Below are positions 22,052-33,410 of a stretch of DNA of 64,000 nucleotides, in pieces. Position 1 is the stretch's first letter. Every line of letters starts with the position of its first letter. Source of the DNA: Cryptomeria japonica (taxonomy: Eukaryota > Streptophyta > Pinopsida > Cupressales > Cupressaceae). The notes beneath the pieces were generated by a model that had not been told where the DNA came from, ran no database searches, and saw only the letters and a list, made by a program, of their open reading frames with translations. The stretch lies in NCBI RefSeq assembly GCF_030272615.1, contig NC_081414.1, forward strand, positions 310,185,164 through 310,249,163. Reading direction: 5' to 3'. The position numbers and the translations under genes were made by a program.

Positions 22052-25000
22052 TGTGATGTCCCCATCCAATCCATAAAGACCACACAAACAAACAATATGT
22101 TGTGAGAAAGCTCCTTGTATTATCTTTATAATGAAGTACAAACATTTATAAGATGACAATCAATGATCTACAAGCACTCTTGAACGACGTAATAGATGAT
22201 GCAATTGGAATATATAAGTTATCAAATATCAGTGGCAAGAATCAAAATCTGCATAAAGATTTGGATAACAAATGAAAGGGAGTAACAAAAGTAAAGGTGA
22301 AATAAAATTATAATTCACTACTTATATTAACGATGGAGGAAAATATTAATAAAGACTAATTTCTTAAGACTTAAAGTAATTAAGATTTATGGACAACGAT
22401 GCATGAAGTAGTTGTCTTAAAAGATGTAATGTTCCCTTTCTAGGCGACAAGAGATGAGTAGAGGGTTGACCTTTCACTCGAGTTTCCGTAGGTCAACCAG
22501 ATGGTTAGGGGATTCATTCTGAGGAGCACAGAGCTTTGAGGGGGGTCTATGAGCCATTTTGAGCTTTGAGATGGCAGTTCCTATTTTTTAGGGAGGTCTC
22601 CTATATTTTAGGGAGAATTGGCAGTTAACAAGTTGACCACCCGGGGATCACGGAGTTGACCAAAAGCCTCTCGAACAGTTTTTGGCACTTTGAGCAAGGT
22701 TCCTATTTTTTAAGGCAACTTCCTATTTTTTAGGAGGAACTACCAGTCAGCCTACATGGGTTTAGACATCAGCAGTGATCATAGCACTTCAGATGGAATT
22801 CCAATCTGAGCCCCGGATCTCATTTTATTAATAAATAAGGAAATATTTTAATATTTCCTAAGTTTGGATTGAATAAAATAATAATAAAGTGATATTATAA
22901 TCACTTTCTGGGGAAATAAGTTATAAAAATTCATTGGCCCTCTTACCTAGGCATTTTAACAAATATTAATATAATAATGAAGGGGCCAAATTAAAATAAT
23001 GATGGAGGCCCCTTGTGGTATGATTTTCATGAGGCATAAATAAAATAAACTTATTTTATTAATAAAAGGGGAGATGAAACCTTAATTCGAAATTAGGGTT
23101 ACAGCTGAAATAAAAAGTGAATTTGACAATCATTTTGGCATTGAGTTGTTTATTTTTTGAGAGAATATTATCTTCTACAGGTCTGCAACGAGTTTGGTAG
23201 AGTTCTGGAGCAGGTTTGGGGACGAAAACCTCCATTCCAGGGTGTTAGGACGAAATCCCTTGCACCAATCAGCAATTTGTTCAGTAAAGAAAGCTCTTAT
23301 CAGGTTATTAGAACCAAATTCAAGAGCTAATTGGAGTAATATAGCATCATTAGGGTCTGATTTTCGGATCTGAGAAGGAATAAGAGACATTTCATTGAAA
23401 ATTGTGTCATTTTAGAGCCAGCCATACAGTTCCCAACTAGCCATACCATTTTAGCATTTTGGGGGTTTCAATAAAAATAAATAGAAGGGTTTGCAGCTGG
23501 TTTTTTGTTCAAAAATTATTGTCAGCAGTTAATAAGAAGATATCAAAGGTTTGTTTGGTGATATTACAACATTCTAGAGCTATGTCAGCAAAACAGTGAG
23601 GAAAAATGGTCAATCCTAGAGATCTTGCCTGGCAAGATTCTATAAATTGCACTGAACCTGAGATTTCTTTGTAGATTTGTTTTTAGTAATTATCTTGGAG
23701 GTGAATAAAGCTCATTGGAGTTATTAGTTGCAGTTGGAAGAGCTTCTATCATTCTTTCTACCTATTCAAGCAATTAATTCTCCTTCAATCCTAGCGTTGG
23801 ATGCTTGGTAGACCATTATTGTCTTTGAATGTTGAAAAATAATCATTTATTTCCTTTTGTTCATTGCTGATAAATAAAATCAGAAGTCTGAGATTCATTT
23901 TCAGTCAATTGTTATCTATATTGCAATTGTTATTCATTTTGCATTGTCAAATCCCAAAGCATAAACCTCAAAAAACTCAAAAAAACACAAAACTCCTTGA
24001 AAACCTCAAAGCATTAATACGCTGGTCAAAGATTAATACTGAAACAAACAAATCAGAATTGAGCCATCTCCCAGTCGGCATCTTTCAAAAGAAAGCAATT
24101 ATATAAGGCAAACACGTATAGAACGCAATCAAAGGCATATTGCCAGCCACATAAACAATGAACTAGCAAAATCCAAAAGTAAATAAGGCCACATGTAGAT
24201 GGTAAGCAATTATGATGAATTATCAATAGCCCAGGCCTACTACCACCATCATGATACTCAAGTGTTTCTAGATGAAGCGATTAAGAAAGAATTGAAATTA
24301 TCTTTGCAAAGGATGAGATCAAAAGTAAATATCGATAAAGACGGTTGAACTAATCACCGTTAAGTATGGTGCGATAAGATACAACTCTGTAGCTGCAAAC
24401 AATGAATAGAGCAACAGCGATTAAGGGATATCCATCAAAGGAATATCGATATAGGCATAAGGAGGTTCGATAAGAGTAAAGAGATTAATTAACAAAGATT
24501 AGTCTATAATATAAAGATTTGTAATTATGAACCATTATTAATACCAGTGGTAACAACTAATGTTAACAACAATAAAGATGTTAATGACTTAGCAAATACA
24601 AGGGTCACCAACCTTAGGGAAGATTAATTATCAATTGAAGTTGTCGGCGATCAATAATTAGAAGAAGAGTGCGATTGAATCAGAGAATTGGATTACCCAT
24701 TTCAAGAGAGACACAACCATTCGCTCCAAAGGATATAAAAGAGTACCAACCCGCAAGTCAAAGGGAGGATCTTATACTTTACCTCACCGTGTAGCATAGA
24801 GCCAATGGTTCTAGACGTGCATTGTCAAGTGATTGGTATCAGGAATAACACCTTGGGAATTATTATAATACACAGAATAATTCCGGCCAGCAACAATTCT
24901 GGAAGATCATATGCAATCGCTACTATCACACAATAATCCACACTTGGAATAGGAAGGAGATAAAAGAACAGTCAAAAAGAAATTAGTATCAAACCAGAAG

Positions 25001-25580
25001 GAAACAGCATCAGTTCAAATGGAGGGAAAAATCATTTTCCATAAGATAAAGGACAACAAACACGGAAGAGACAATTCCGGTCAAGGATTCGATCATGGCA
25101 CATCAATGGTTGTTTTAGACCAGTATTAACCAAGATCAATGCATACTTCAAGGATCTAATCAAAACAAGATATCTACATCATCACTATAAGAAATTAGGG
25201 ATAGAAAGTCTACCAGTAGTTGAGAGATAATGGACAACTTAAAATACACTGTCATATCAGAGACAACAAAATACTCTAAATCTCACTGACATTGATTGCA
25301 TCACACTACGTATAAATATTTAGACCAAGAACTTCCTGTACACATTTAAGTGTTAACAGGGATATTGACTTTTATATCATCCTAGTATAAGTCATATCAA
25401 TTGTGTGACATGATCCGACATTCTTAAGCAGCATCAATTGTTATTATTCTAAGTGTTATTAGAGTCTATCTTCAAAGGAAGTCACTTGCAATTGAGCTTT
25501 AATAGAAAGAAGTCTTTTGCAATTGATTTGAAAGACAATTGTTCCCTAATTTCATAGGAATAACATAAGCAAGCATCACA
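22052..25580 (+). mobile_element. Solo-LTR-like insertion in the right LTR, TSD (c/t)agct
   Basis: The ends TGTGATGTCCCC and AAGCATCACA are inverted matches. They are flanked by cagct (22047-22051) and tagct (25581-25585), one mismatch. Excising it rejoins 'ttgttgca' with 'ctttaagagcttc' as in the left LTR. It has no coding region. After removing the probable nested piece at 22425-24087 it is about 1.86 kb, a usual size for the LTRs of this start type. Confidence 0.75.
22425..24087 (+). mobile_element. Possible further nested solo LTR, TSD AAAGA
   Basis: It starts TGTAATGTTCCC after aaaga (22420-22424) and could end CATCTTTCA before aaaga (24088-24092). It contains two fold-back stretches around 'ttcctattttttagg' (near 22588-22618 and 22700-22738). 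Start motif and size (1,663 bp) fit the family, but the short TSD could match by chance. Confidence 0.4.
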
Positions 25581-26228
25581 TAGCTTTAAGAGCTTCTTGA
25601 TTGTTTATCTTCAATCCTTCAAGCATCAACTTCTCGGGTGTTGAAGGGGAGTTCTCATCATCTAATTATCTTGTTATTTTATTGCCTTTCTTTATCATTT
25701 ATCTTCCTAGCGTTGCCATTATCTGGGTTGTCCGTGGAGGTGGAAAGGTCGAAACGGGGATCTGACTGAGGCAAGCCTCTAAACACAACCCCCAACATTT
25801 TCTCTTCTTGTTTTTGTGCAAGTTCGTAATCGAGAGGGAGGTATCTATCTTGCGAGAGGCTTCAATCGTGGACTAGTTGTAAGCTTCCTCTATCTTCTCT
25901 CATTTTATTTTAACATTGCACATTTTGAATTACTTAGTTTAGCTCATTATTATATCATTTACTTAATAGTGTAGTTGCATTTGTCGTTTTTGTATGGTCT
26001 TTGTACTATGTCCGTACAGGACGACAGCACACCATGTTGGTGTCCCAGTTCCGAGCACTCGTCCTAAAGACAGAGGCTTAGCAGAGTCGTCTGGGAACTT
26101 TGTTTGTTGGGCATTTATCTTGTTTTGTGTTTAGCATGCCCTAACTCACCTTTAGCGCCAATTTAAGTGAGGTAGAGCGAAGGTAGGATTGTCCCTTTAG
26201 GGTGACAAATCTTGTCCTCTACAAGCCA

Positions 26229-27275
26229 AAGCCGTAGTTTGGAAGAGAGGAAAACCTTCACCGAAGAACTCTCAAAGGGAGAGTGGAAGAAATTGGCAAA
26301 CACTTATTGCTCTCTTATGAAACATACCATGAACTTGCTGACCAAGCAAGGCAATGTTCATACAAATAGCATCAGACGACGAAGAAGAAAGAGACCTTAG
26401 ACATGGATTAACCAAAGCATTTCAAAATAACATTTGTTGCATCTAAGAACTATCCATCTCAAGAAAGGAATTGAGAATTGGAGGAATTAAGTCAAAGACC
26501 CTAGGGAGAGAAGAGTGTAGGAACAAAGTGGAAGGTAACCAAAGTGCAAGGGATGTTGAGAGTGGACATGTAGACGACTCCTACATGGTTGCAAGTGCAA
26601 GTGAAGCACTAAAACGTCAAGAGAAAAACAATCCATCCAGGTCCAAGGCACAAGGTGTGTACCAATAGAGAAAGATGGTGACTCCCCCGACGATCCAAAT
26701 GTCAATAGGCAGAAACTCCCTAAGTTCATGGGAAATGGATCGGAGGACCTGATAAGGCACGGCAATAGATGCAAAAATATTTGGATAGCAAGAAGACATG
26801 AGGGCAAAGACTATTGGCTAAGAGTGTTTCCAACAACACTATGGAGAATAGCCATAGACTAGTTCACAAAGCTTGATGATGAATCCATGGTCTCTTGGGA
26901 AGCATTGAAGAACGCATTCTAGGCGGAATTCAAACTATTGATAGATGACAACAAGATCGTGGCAGAAATATACAACACCAAACAAGGGAAGAATGAGAAC
27001 GTACGAGCTCATAGGCTCGAGAAGTTATAAGTTGGAGAAACAGCCAACCAATGAGCTGAAGAAGTGATGGTTCATTGAGAGATTGATTCCCTCATTGTGC
27101 AAGAAAATGAAACTGGTACATCCATCATCTTACGGCGATGCTTACAATTGGGTGATGGACATCAATAGTGAAAACAAAACATCTTCTTGAGGGAAGAGGA
27201 AGATGGATGATGACAAGAGCGTCGAAGGTAGCAGTGATGAAGAATTGAAAATGGTTTAGACCCTTTGAAAAATCT
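26229..27275 (+). pseudogene. Tat-like gag remnant continuing the element at 6548
   Basis: Broken frames match the gag at 61301-62629. Examples are KWFIERLIPSLCKKMKLVHPSSYGDAYN with MDINSENKTS against its WFIEGLQPSLRKKMKVVPPSTF and MDIESENKT, and AEIYNTKQGK against AEIYNTKQGK. Many stops and frameshifts are present. It ends abruptly near 27275, where copia sequence on the other strand starts, so the rest of this element is lost or was never copied. The 5' part is at 6904-7131, across the 19-kb insertion. Confidence 0.75.
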
Positions 27276-27284
27276 TAAAACCTT

Positions 27285-27721
27285 TGAAAGAAGCAAAAAG
27301 CTAAGAACATTCTAATCGCTTCTAAACATGCAATAGGAGCAAAGGTTTCATTAAAGTCAATACCTTCTACCTGTGCATAACCTCTGCACACAAGTCTTGC
27401 CTTGTTTCTCACCACTTGGCCATCTTTATTCAACTTGTTTCTATAAACCCACTTTGTACCTATTACATTCTTGTCTTTGGGCCATGGGAAAAGTTCCCAA
27501 GTTTCACTGTTTTGGATCTGATCAAGCTCCTCTTTCATGGCAGCCACCCAATATTTATCTTGTGCTGCCTCCTCAAAACTCTTAGGCTCAATCATAGACA
27601 ATAAAGAGATGTCTTCATCTTCAAAGTAATTCACATTTCTTCTTGTAGCTCTAGGTCTGTTCTCTTGCAAAATCTGATTGATAGGATGATTCTTCTGAAC
27701 GAATTTAGCTGAAGTCTTCAA
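27285..27721 (-). pseudogene. copia reverse transcriptase, N-terminal part only
   Basis: The frame contains EPKSFEEAAQDKYWVAAMKEEL and WVYRNKLNKDGQVVRNKARLVCRGYAQ, then LEAIRMFLAF, the standard opening of the copia RVT_2 domain. It ends before the first catalytic Asp (the YQMDVKSAF motif), so it cannot be active. In the normal element RNase H would follow. Confidence 0.9.
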
Positions 27722-28122
27722 GGATGTTTTGTATGTGGTCTTACTTAGATCAATTGGAGGTGTATTTTCAATAGATGCATCTGCTGTCCCAAACTAAATA
27801 TTTGAAGGTGCATCATCAAGATGTGCATCTGCTGCCTCATGTTGAACATTTTCAGGTGTATTTTCAGAATTTTCATTTGCTGTCCCAGCTTGTACATTTG
27901 AAGAAGATTGTTGAACGGTACTTTCTACTTCATCTCCTTGAGAGCAATCATCACCATTTTACAACTTATCACATGTGTTAGTGTTCTCATGAACTTTTAC
28001 ATTAGCACTTTCAACAATCTTGTGTAATCTTTTGTTAAAATATCTATAAGCTTTACTTTTGGAAGAATATTCTAAGAAGATACCTTCATCAGCCCTAGGA
28101 TCAAATTTGCCAAGATTGTCTT
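27722..28122 (-). pseudogene. copia integrase C-terminus and integrase-RT linker
   Basis: The minus-strand frame gives NLGKFDPRADEGIFLEYSSKSKAYRYFNKR..HKIVESANV, the hallmark downstream of the copia integrase core. It is followed by an acidic, Ser/Asn-rich linker up to the RT, with one stop near 27797. The upstream codons of the integrase are at 38412 and above. Confidence 0.85.
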
Positions 28123-28448
28123 TATTGTCCTCATTTCTGTTTTTCAAAAATGTGGACAACCCCCTTGAATTTTTCATTAAAATTCATGCTTTCGTATCCT
28201 TTTGCACGCTTCCCAAGGTTGTAATTTGTCCCAAATTATGCCTATTTTGAGTGTGTGCTTTTCTTTGGTTCTCCTTGGTTAGTTTTTGATTGTTTTGAGT
28301 CCAGTTTTTGCACCTCTTAGTGCAAAATCGGGTTTGGAGGCCTGGAGTGCAAGTTGGGGGTCTTTCCCTCTTAACAAGAAGTTGTAGTGGATTAACTTGT
28401 AATCAGTCTTTTAAAACTTGATTTTAGAGAAGGTTTTAAAAGTGACTT

Positions 28449-29499
28449 CACTTGTAATCGGGCCATAGGGACCCGATTACAAGTGCTTCTTTGCATTACT
28501 AAATATAAAGTGCTTAACTTGCAATCAGGCCCCTATGGTGGCCCGATTACAAGTTAAGTCACTTTTTACTGAAATAAAACTGTTTCTAAATGTACTTGTA
28601 TCGGGTCATTTATAACCCGACCACAAGAACTTGTGAAAAGATTATTTTTCTTTTCATTCTATGGCAAATTCCGATTTCGTTGAAGGAATGGTTTTGCATT
28701 TATGAGTGAGGAGTTTGCATTCTAATGGGAGTCTTCCTTTCTAAATCAGTTATAAGTCTTTGGAAGCTGCATCTCCAAGAATCATTGTTCTTCTTTCAAA
28801 GTTCACGTTTTTGGTTAAGTGTCTTTCTCTCTCAAGTAAGGGCATCTCTTGCCATTTCTTTGGTGACTTATCTTAGGGTTTTTGCGATTTATCATTTTGT
28901 TTGAATGATAGTAGCTTTCCTTGCTTCATTTTTGTGCATAGTCTTGTAGTTGATTTCACGTCTTTCCCCTTGCTCCGTTTTTTTTGGTTGGGTTTTCATA
29001 ACCCAATTACAAGTATCCTCATTTTTTTGCAATAAAGATGCTAGTCGGATTTTCATTCCCCATTTCGCTTCAAGTGTAGTCGGGTCCTCCTTTATCAAGT
29101 GCAAGTCTTTAAGTAAAAATAGACTTATACTTGTAGTCGGGTCATCAAGACTCGACTACAAGTATACCTTTTGCATATTATTCCCCCATGAAACTCTTGT
29201 CGCAAAGGAAGTACACTTGCAGTCGGGTCTTAATAACATCATTTTACCCTTGCATACTTGCAATCGAGTCTCTAAGACCCAACTACAAGTATGAAAATTA
29301 TCATTACCCCTTAACTTGGTGAGCTCCTTTCATTTGCAGTCATATCCCTCAATGCCAAGATGCGTTCTCAGACGTCATGCCACATATTAGCCACTTGTAA
29401 TCGGGATTCCAAGACCCAATTACAAGTATTCATCATAATTTGCTTTCAAACCTTACCATTCCACTTGTAATTGGGTCTTGGAGACCCGATTACAAGTGC
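28449..29499. repeat. Second palindrome array, eight units
   Basis: Fold-back units of 30-46 bp lie at about 28449-28485, 28513-28558, 28595-28627, 28986-29014, 29126-29166, 29253-29293, 29393-29429 and 29462-29499, with half-units near 29070 and 29218. The typical arms are CTTGTAATCGGG / CCCGATTACAAG. At 29126 both arms carry the same change (TTGTAGTC / GACTACAA), keeping the pairing. A related cttgtaatt...aattacaag fold is at about 37455-37500. Confidence 0.9.
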
Positions 29500-29736
29500 A
29501 AACTGTGAAAGTCTTTCCACTTGTTTTCACCCCCATGAGATCCAATTTTTCTTCCCATTGCTGTCCAAGCTCATCCATAAAGCATCTTTGAGTCAGTCCA
29601 AGTTGTTTCATGATAAAATCCTTCCCAAGTGGTGTGAGCATTGGTTTTCAAGGCTTCAAGACTATGGAATCTCCAATTGCTGCTAAAGATGTTCTCACCC
29701 TCTTAAGTTTTCATCAGCGTTAAAAATTCCTATTCG

Positions 29737-30836
29737 ATGACAAAAGAGTCGGCATCTCTTCCAAACAAGAAAATGAAATATAAATATGACAAATACCAGA
29801 ATGAGATTGCTCCCATTCAAGTGGTCTGTCTCATTGATGAGATCCGGGACACAAAAATCGGACATGTGGACATGTCTAAGTTCTTGGAATGAACAAAGGG
29901 CTCGCCAACACATGGGATACAGTTGCTCCTGAACAGTAATATTCATTTGGTCTCATCTTTCCCAGTGGCTGCCCTAGAACCTGAGTTCGTGTTGGCATGC
30001 ACATCTCATTTTGATAGAGAAACTAGAACCATCAGAGATGATGATGGGAACGTCATTATCAGGTTGGATGCAGAGACCATTGATAAGATTTTCAAAGTTA
30101 CTGCAGCTCCTGTGTATGCAGATATCACAATGAAAAGTGCCCTGGATCATTATAATCAAAGAAGATATGATTGTACCAAACACATCAATGCCAAGTGGCT
30201 TACTACTCCCACTACTTGCTTTTCTAGATGGCCCAAGTTGTATGGTTGCAACTTCATTGAAGAAGTTGGCAACATGATCACTCTGCTCAACAGGATAATG
30301 GGTTTGAGACACTCTAACGCGTTTGAGATCTAGATGTACAAGTATATTCTTATCATGAGGAAAGGGCAGTCTCACATTTCTAGGGAGAAGTCATCAGTGA
30401 TAACCTGTGCAAGCAGCTGTCACAAGTCCCTACTACTCTCACCTTTTATATGAGTTCATACTTGGTGTATATCGCGGCGTCACTCGGACAATTTCCTGGT
30501 CTTCCTACCAAGGGTGACAGGTCGTTGGTGCCAATGTGGAAGTACTATGAACAACTGACTATGAGGCCCAATAGGATTCATCACACCAGCTGACTCTAGT
30601 GTATATCGCAACGTCACTCAGACAATTTCCTGGTCTTTCTACCAAGGGTGACAAGTCGATGGTGCTAATGTAGAAGTACTATGAGCAGCTGACTCTGAGG
30701 CCCAACAGGATTCATTACAGAAGGGTGCAAGATGCGTTCTTCAGACACTTCATGTGCCTCTTTGACAAGACACTCAAGAACAGGATAGTCTTTGAGGCAG
30801 CTTGGAAGAAAGTGAATGAATAAGGGTGTTTATTTC
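29737..30836 (+). pseudogene. Unknown retroelement ORF, N-terminal part
   Basis: From ATG 29737 one frame continues, with a TGA near 29890 and a TAG near 30331, to about 30440. It includes EFVLACTSHFDRET, VIIRLDAETIDKIF, YDCTKHINAKWL and FSRWPKLYGCNFIEE. I do not know its function; it looks like an accessory protein of plant retroelements. A ~134-bp tandem duplication follows (copies start at 30465 and 30599). The 5-kb element at 30842 then cuts it, and it resumes at 35861. Confidence 0.55.
30465..30720 (+). repeat. 134-bp imperfect tandem duplication inside the unknown ORF
   Basis: Both copies begin gtgtatatcgc.rcgtcact and run through 'caatttcctggtctt.ctaccaagggtgaca', 'gaagtactatga' and 'aggattcat'. 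They differ at about a dozen sites. 134 is not a multiple of three, so the duplication itself breaks the frame. Confidence 0.85.
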
Positions 30837-30841
30837 TGTAG

Positions 30842-31116
30842 TGTTGGTCGTAAAATGGGCTTTGTACTACTTGTTTCGCTACGTTGGTTAAGTATGTTAG
30901 TGTCGTCGAGGGTAGTTGTAACTGCACCCCTCGACCATGTCTTTATATATGCTCTTGTACTTGTTGTTGGATACACGAATGCGGAGAATGATTATTGTAC
31001 TAGACATTTTGGCATTAATGAAAGCATTGCTCTGAGTTTCTGGTTATTATTCTATCCTATGGTTATTATCTGATTGTTGATATGTAATATTATTAACACA
31101 CCCCCAAGGGTAAACA
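30842..31116 (+). repeat. Left LTR of the 5-kb Tat-like element
   Basis: It has 275 bp and is very similar to 35552-35855, but lacks about 29 bp near 30925 that the right copy has. The TATA-like tttatatatg is at 30942-30951. Confidence 0.9.
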
Positions 31117-31118
31117 TC

Positions 31119-31131
31119 TGGCGCTGTTCCC
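31119..31131 (+). other. Primer-binding site
   Basis: The sequence tggcgctgttccc follows the LTR end by two bases. It is a variant of the tggcgccgttgcc site of the related element. Confidence 0.6.
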
Positions 31132-31176
31132 TAGACATACTCGAGAAAGGAAGGAGCGGATGGCGTACGGACACGA

Positions 31177-32350
31177 TGCGCCTACCCATTGGTGAGATTA
31201 ACCCAGAGGTCGACGACGCACAAACAGAGCTCTACGACGAAGAAGACACTGCAACGAGGGAATTCTCAATCTTGCTTCAGACAGACATCGAGACCTACGT
31301 CCGAAGGGAGGCCACGAAGGCTTAAGTCCCAACAAGTGCCGTGTGGACCGCACAGGAAATTAGCCCTGCAATGAATCTGTTAATGAACCACCTCCCCCGG
31401 TTGCTTGCATAGGCATCATTGGCACAGCGAACCCGCCTGGAGGAGATTGCCCATGAGGAGCGACGCCAACAGGTCCTCCGGCAGTACGAAGAAAACAATT
31501 GTTGCTGGGAAGCGGAGCATGATGGCAAGAGGGGAAGGGGAAATTGAACCCTGAACCTCCAAGAGGAATAAAGAGCATTCTATACTTTAATAATGGTGTC
31601 ATACTACTGACATAAATTGTATCCGACGGGATGAATTAATAAATAAGTGTTCTATTTTTTATGTGTTGTTGCTATTTATGAAGATGTACGGGAATTAATG
31701 CCCAACTTATTAAATAAGGATAGAAATAAGAAGGCACAAAGTGAGGAGTGGGAGGCCGCACAGAGAGCCTTGATTTTGGAACAACAAGTAGAACGTAGAC
31801 GGAGGCTGAGGCAACTTGCCGAAGGACGACCTACCGAAGGGTTGCCCGAAGGGAACCAAGGAGGTGTCACGGAGAGTGCAGGAGCAGAAGCCGAAGGAGA
31901 TTTCTACATGTCGCCAGAACACCATAGGGTGAAAAGCTACGAAGAATTTTTGGAGGAAACAAGGCTACGAAGAAATCTGGTCAAAGAGACCCAGGATTAG
32001 TTCAGGAATTTATCCCTTACACAGCGCACGGAGGACCACCAAAGGAAGTGAACAGATGACGAGGGTGAGAACGGAGGAGAGGGCAACCGTAGGTGCGGAG
32101 AAGGCACAGGCACACTGCAAAAAGGACCCCCTCTTGGGACCCATCACACCAAGCACGCCGATACAAACCACCGTACCCCTAGTCACTCAAACAACACACA
32201 CCACCGACACGGGTGGGAGTGGTGCAGGTGCACGACAGGGGACACAACCCCCATCAATGGCCAGTAAACAGAAGTTGTAGAAGTTCAACGGCGACAGGAA
32301 GGAAGATCCCGTCCGCCATTGCCGTGAAAGATCCCTGATGGATCTTTTAA
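31177..32350 (+). pseudogene. Tat-like gag remnant, N-terminal regions
   Basis: Fragments in order match the 5' ORF and gag of the element at 53811-63541. MRLPIGEINPEVDD and EERRQQVLRQYEEN (31439-31500) correspond to its GRPFDRN leader and QRRQQVLQQYKERN. MPNLLNKDRNKKAQSEE (31697-31747) corresponds to its LNKD.NREASEE. KQKL.KFNGDRKEDPVRHC (32270-32330) corresponds to KQKLPRFNGLGSEDLARHC. The text after 32340 is unrelated A/T-rich sequence, so the gag core and knuckles are deleted. Confidence 0.7.
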
Positions 32351-32944
32351 GCTGACAGGCTTTAATTTTTAATTATTTGTTTTAAAATAAATTCTTCCTA
32401 TTTATTAAATGATCTTTCAGAGAGAGACAAAAGTTGCACAAAGGTTGTGTCTTTTGTTTTTGTTTGTATTTTTCCAGATATAGGTAAACAATGAATAACA
32501 ACAGCAGCAAATATGAAATAGGCTAGAAAATAATGTGCAATAATATAATATTCAACCAATCCAAAATAGCTACAAATCGTACCAGGCAAAATACATAAAT
32601 GATATGCCAACAAAGTATCTACCAACCAAAACAATGTTGCCGGCTACAAGAAAGACCATCCACGCACAATGAAAAGAGATGGCTGATGAATACCAATCAG
32701 CAACCCACGTGCCAGCTGGAAGGAGGTCGTACGGCTATTGCAGTCACGTCCAGGCAGCCAAGGAACTCCCACGTGCCAAGCAATATACCCAACGTCCAAA
32801 GCCAAAGCTCTTCCAATGCTGAACTTGCACTCCAATCAAAGTCTGAAACCAAATGAAGCTGTTGAAACCTTCTATTGGGGTTTGCGTCCCAATATCCAAG
32901 CCCTAGGGTTTGCGCCCCAGTTCTGTCTATGGAGAATGGAGGAA

Positions 32945-33410
32945 GGAAGTTTATCATAGACCTTGGGACATAGTTGGTTAGTGAGGAACTGGCATCATCT
33001 TCGGAATCGGAGGGTGAAGGAGAAGGCGACCTGAGGGATGAAGGACGTGGCTGCATGGAGCCCAACGACGAAGGGATTCTCAAACTAGGAGAGTGCTCTG
33101 AGGATGAGACGGGGTCATTGAACGGGCTCTTCCACTAGCAGATGGAGGATTACGAAATGTTCCAAAGCTACAAGCTAGAAGTAGAGGAACCAGAGCAAGT
33201 AGGTGTACCTGCCGAAATACAGAGAATATTGGAAGGGAGATGCTCGTGTGAGTGACACCACCGCACACTAGTTCCCGAAGGAAGAACCCATCAAGTATCA
33301 AGAGGTAAAATTGAAGGAGACAAACCTGGGTGACGTAGATAATCCCAAGATCATTTGTGTCGGCAACGATTGGAACCCTATGTGGAAGGCCGCAGCCTTC
33401 AAAATCTTTA
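32945..33410 (+). pseudogene. Protease-RT junction remnant
   Basis: The frame reads acidic SSSESEGEGEGDLRDEGRG, then GILKLGECSEDETGSLNGLFH, a TAG at 33136-33138, then QMEDYEMFQ. Later TNLGDVDNPKIICVGNDWNPMWKAAAFKIF is the lead-in to RT. All of it aligns with 59558-60766. The RT itself is absent; from 33410 the reading turns into low-complexity sequence. Confidence 0.8.

Larger units (their letters stand above)
7137..26223 (+). mobile_element. Non-autonomous Ty3-like element with gag and protease, TSD AGCCA
   Basis: AGCCA flanks both ends (7132-7136 and 26224-26228). The LTRs are about 1.1 kb: left 7137-8233, right 21611-22051 plus 25586-26223. The order is LTR, primer site, gag (8428-8960, then 17258-18174), degenerate protease (18187-18690), Pro/Ser-rich region (to 20296), non-coding region, polypurine tract, LTR. 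No reverse transcriptase, RNase H or integrase is present, so it depended on another element for movement; it resembles published TR-GAG-type elements. Two insertions split it, at 8961-17257 in gag and 22052-25580 in the right LTR. Confidence 0.85.
21611..26223 (+). repeat. Right LTR of the gag-protease element, interrupted
   Basis: 21611-22051 matches 7137-7583 and 25586-26223 matches 7588-8233. The split is caused by the 22052-25580 insertion. The LTR is followed by the TSD AGCCA. Confidence 0.9.

Noticed and set aside
28141-28177. Copia integrase reading extended to 28177 (FLKNRNEDN)
   Set aside because: It looks like integrase but overlaps residues already present at 38412 and above; the GTCTT duplication places the edge at 28122, so the extra match is taken as chance.
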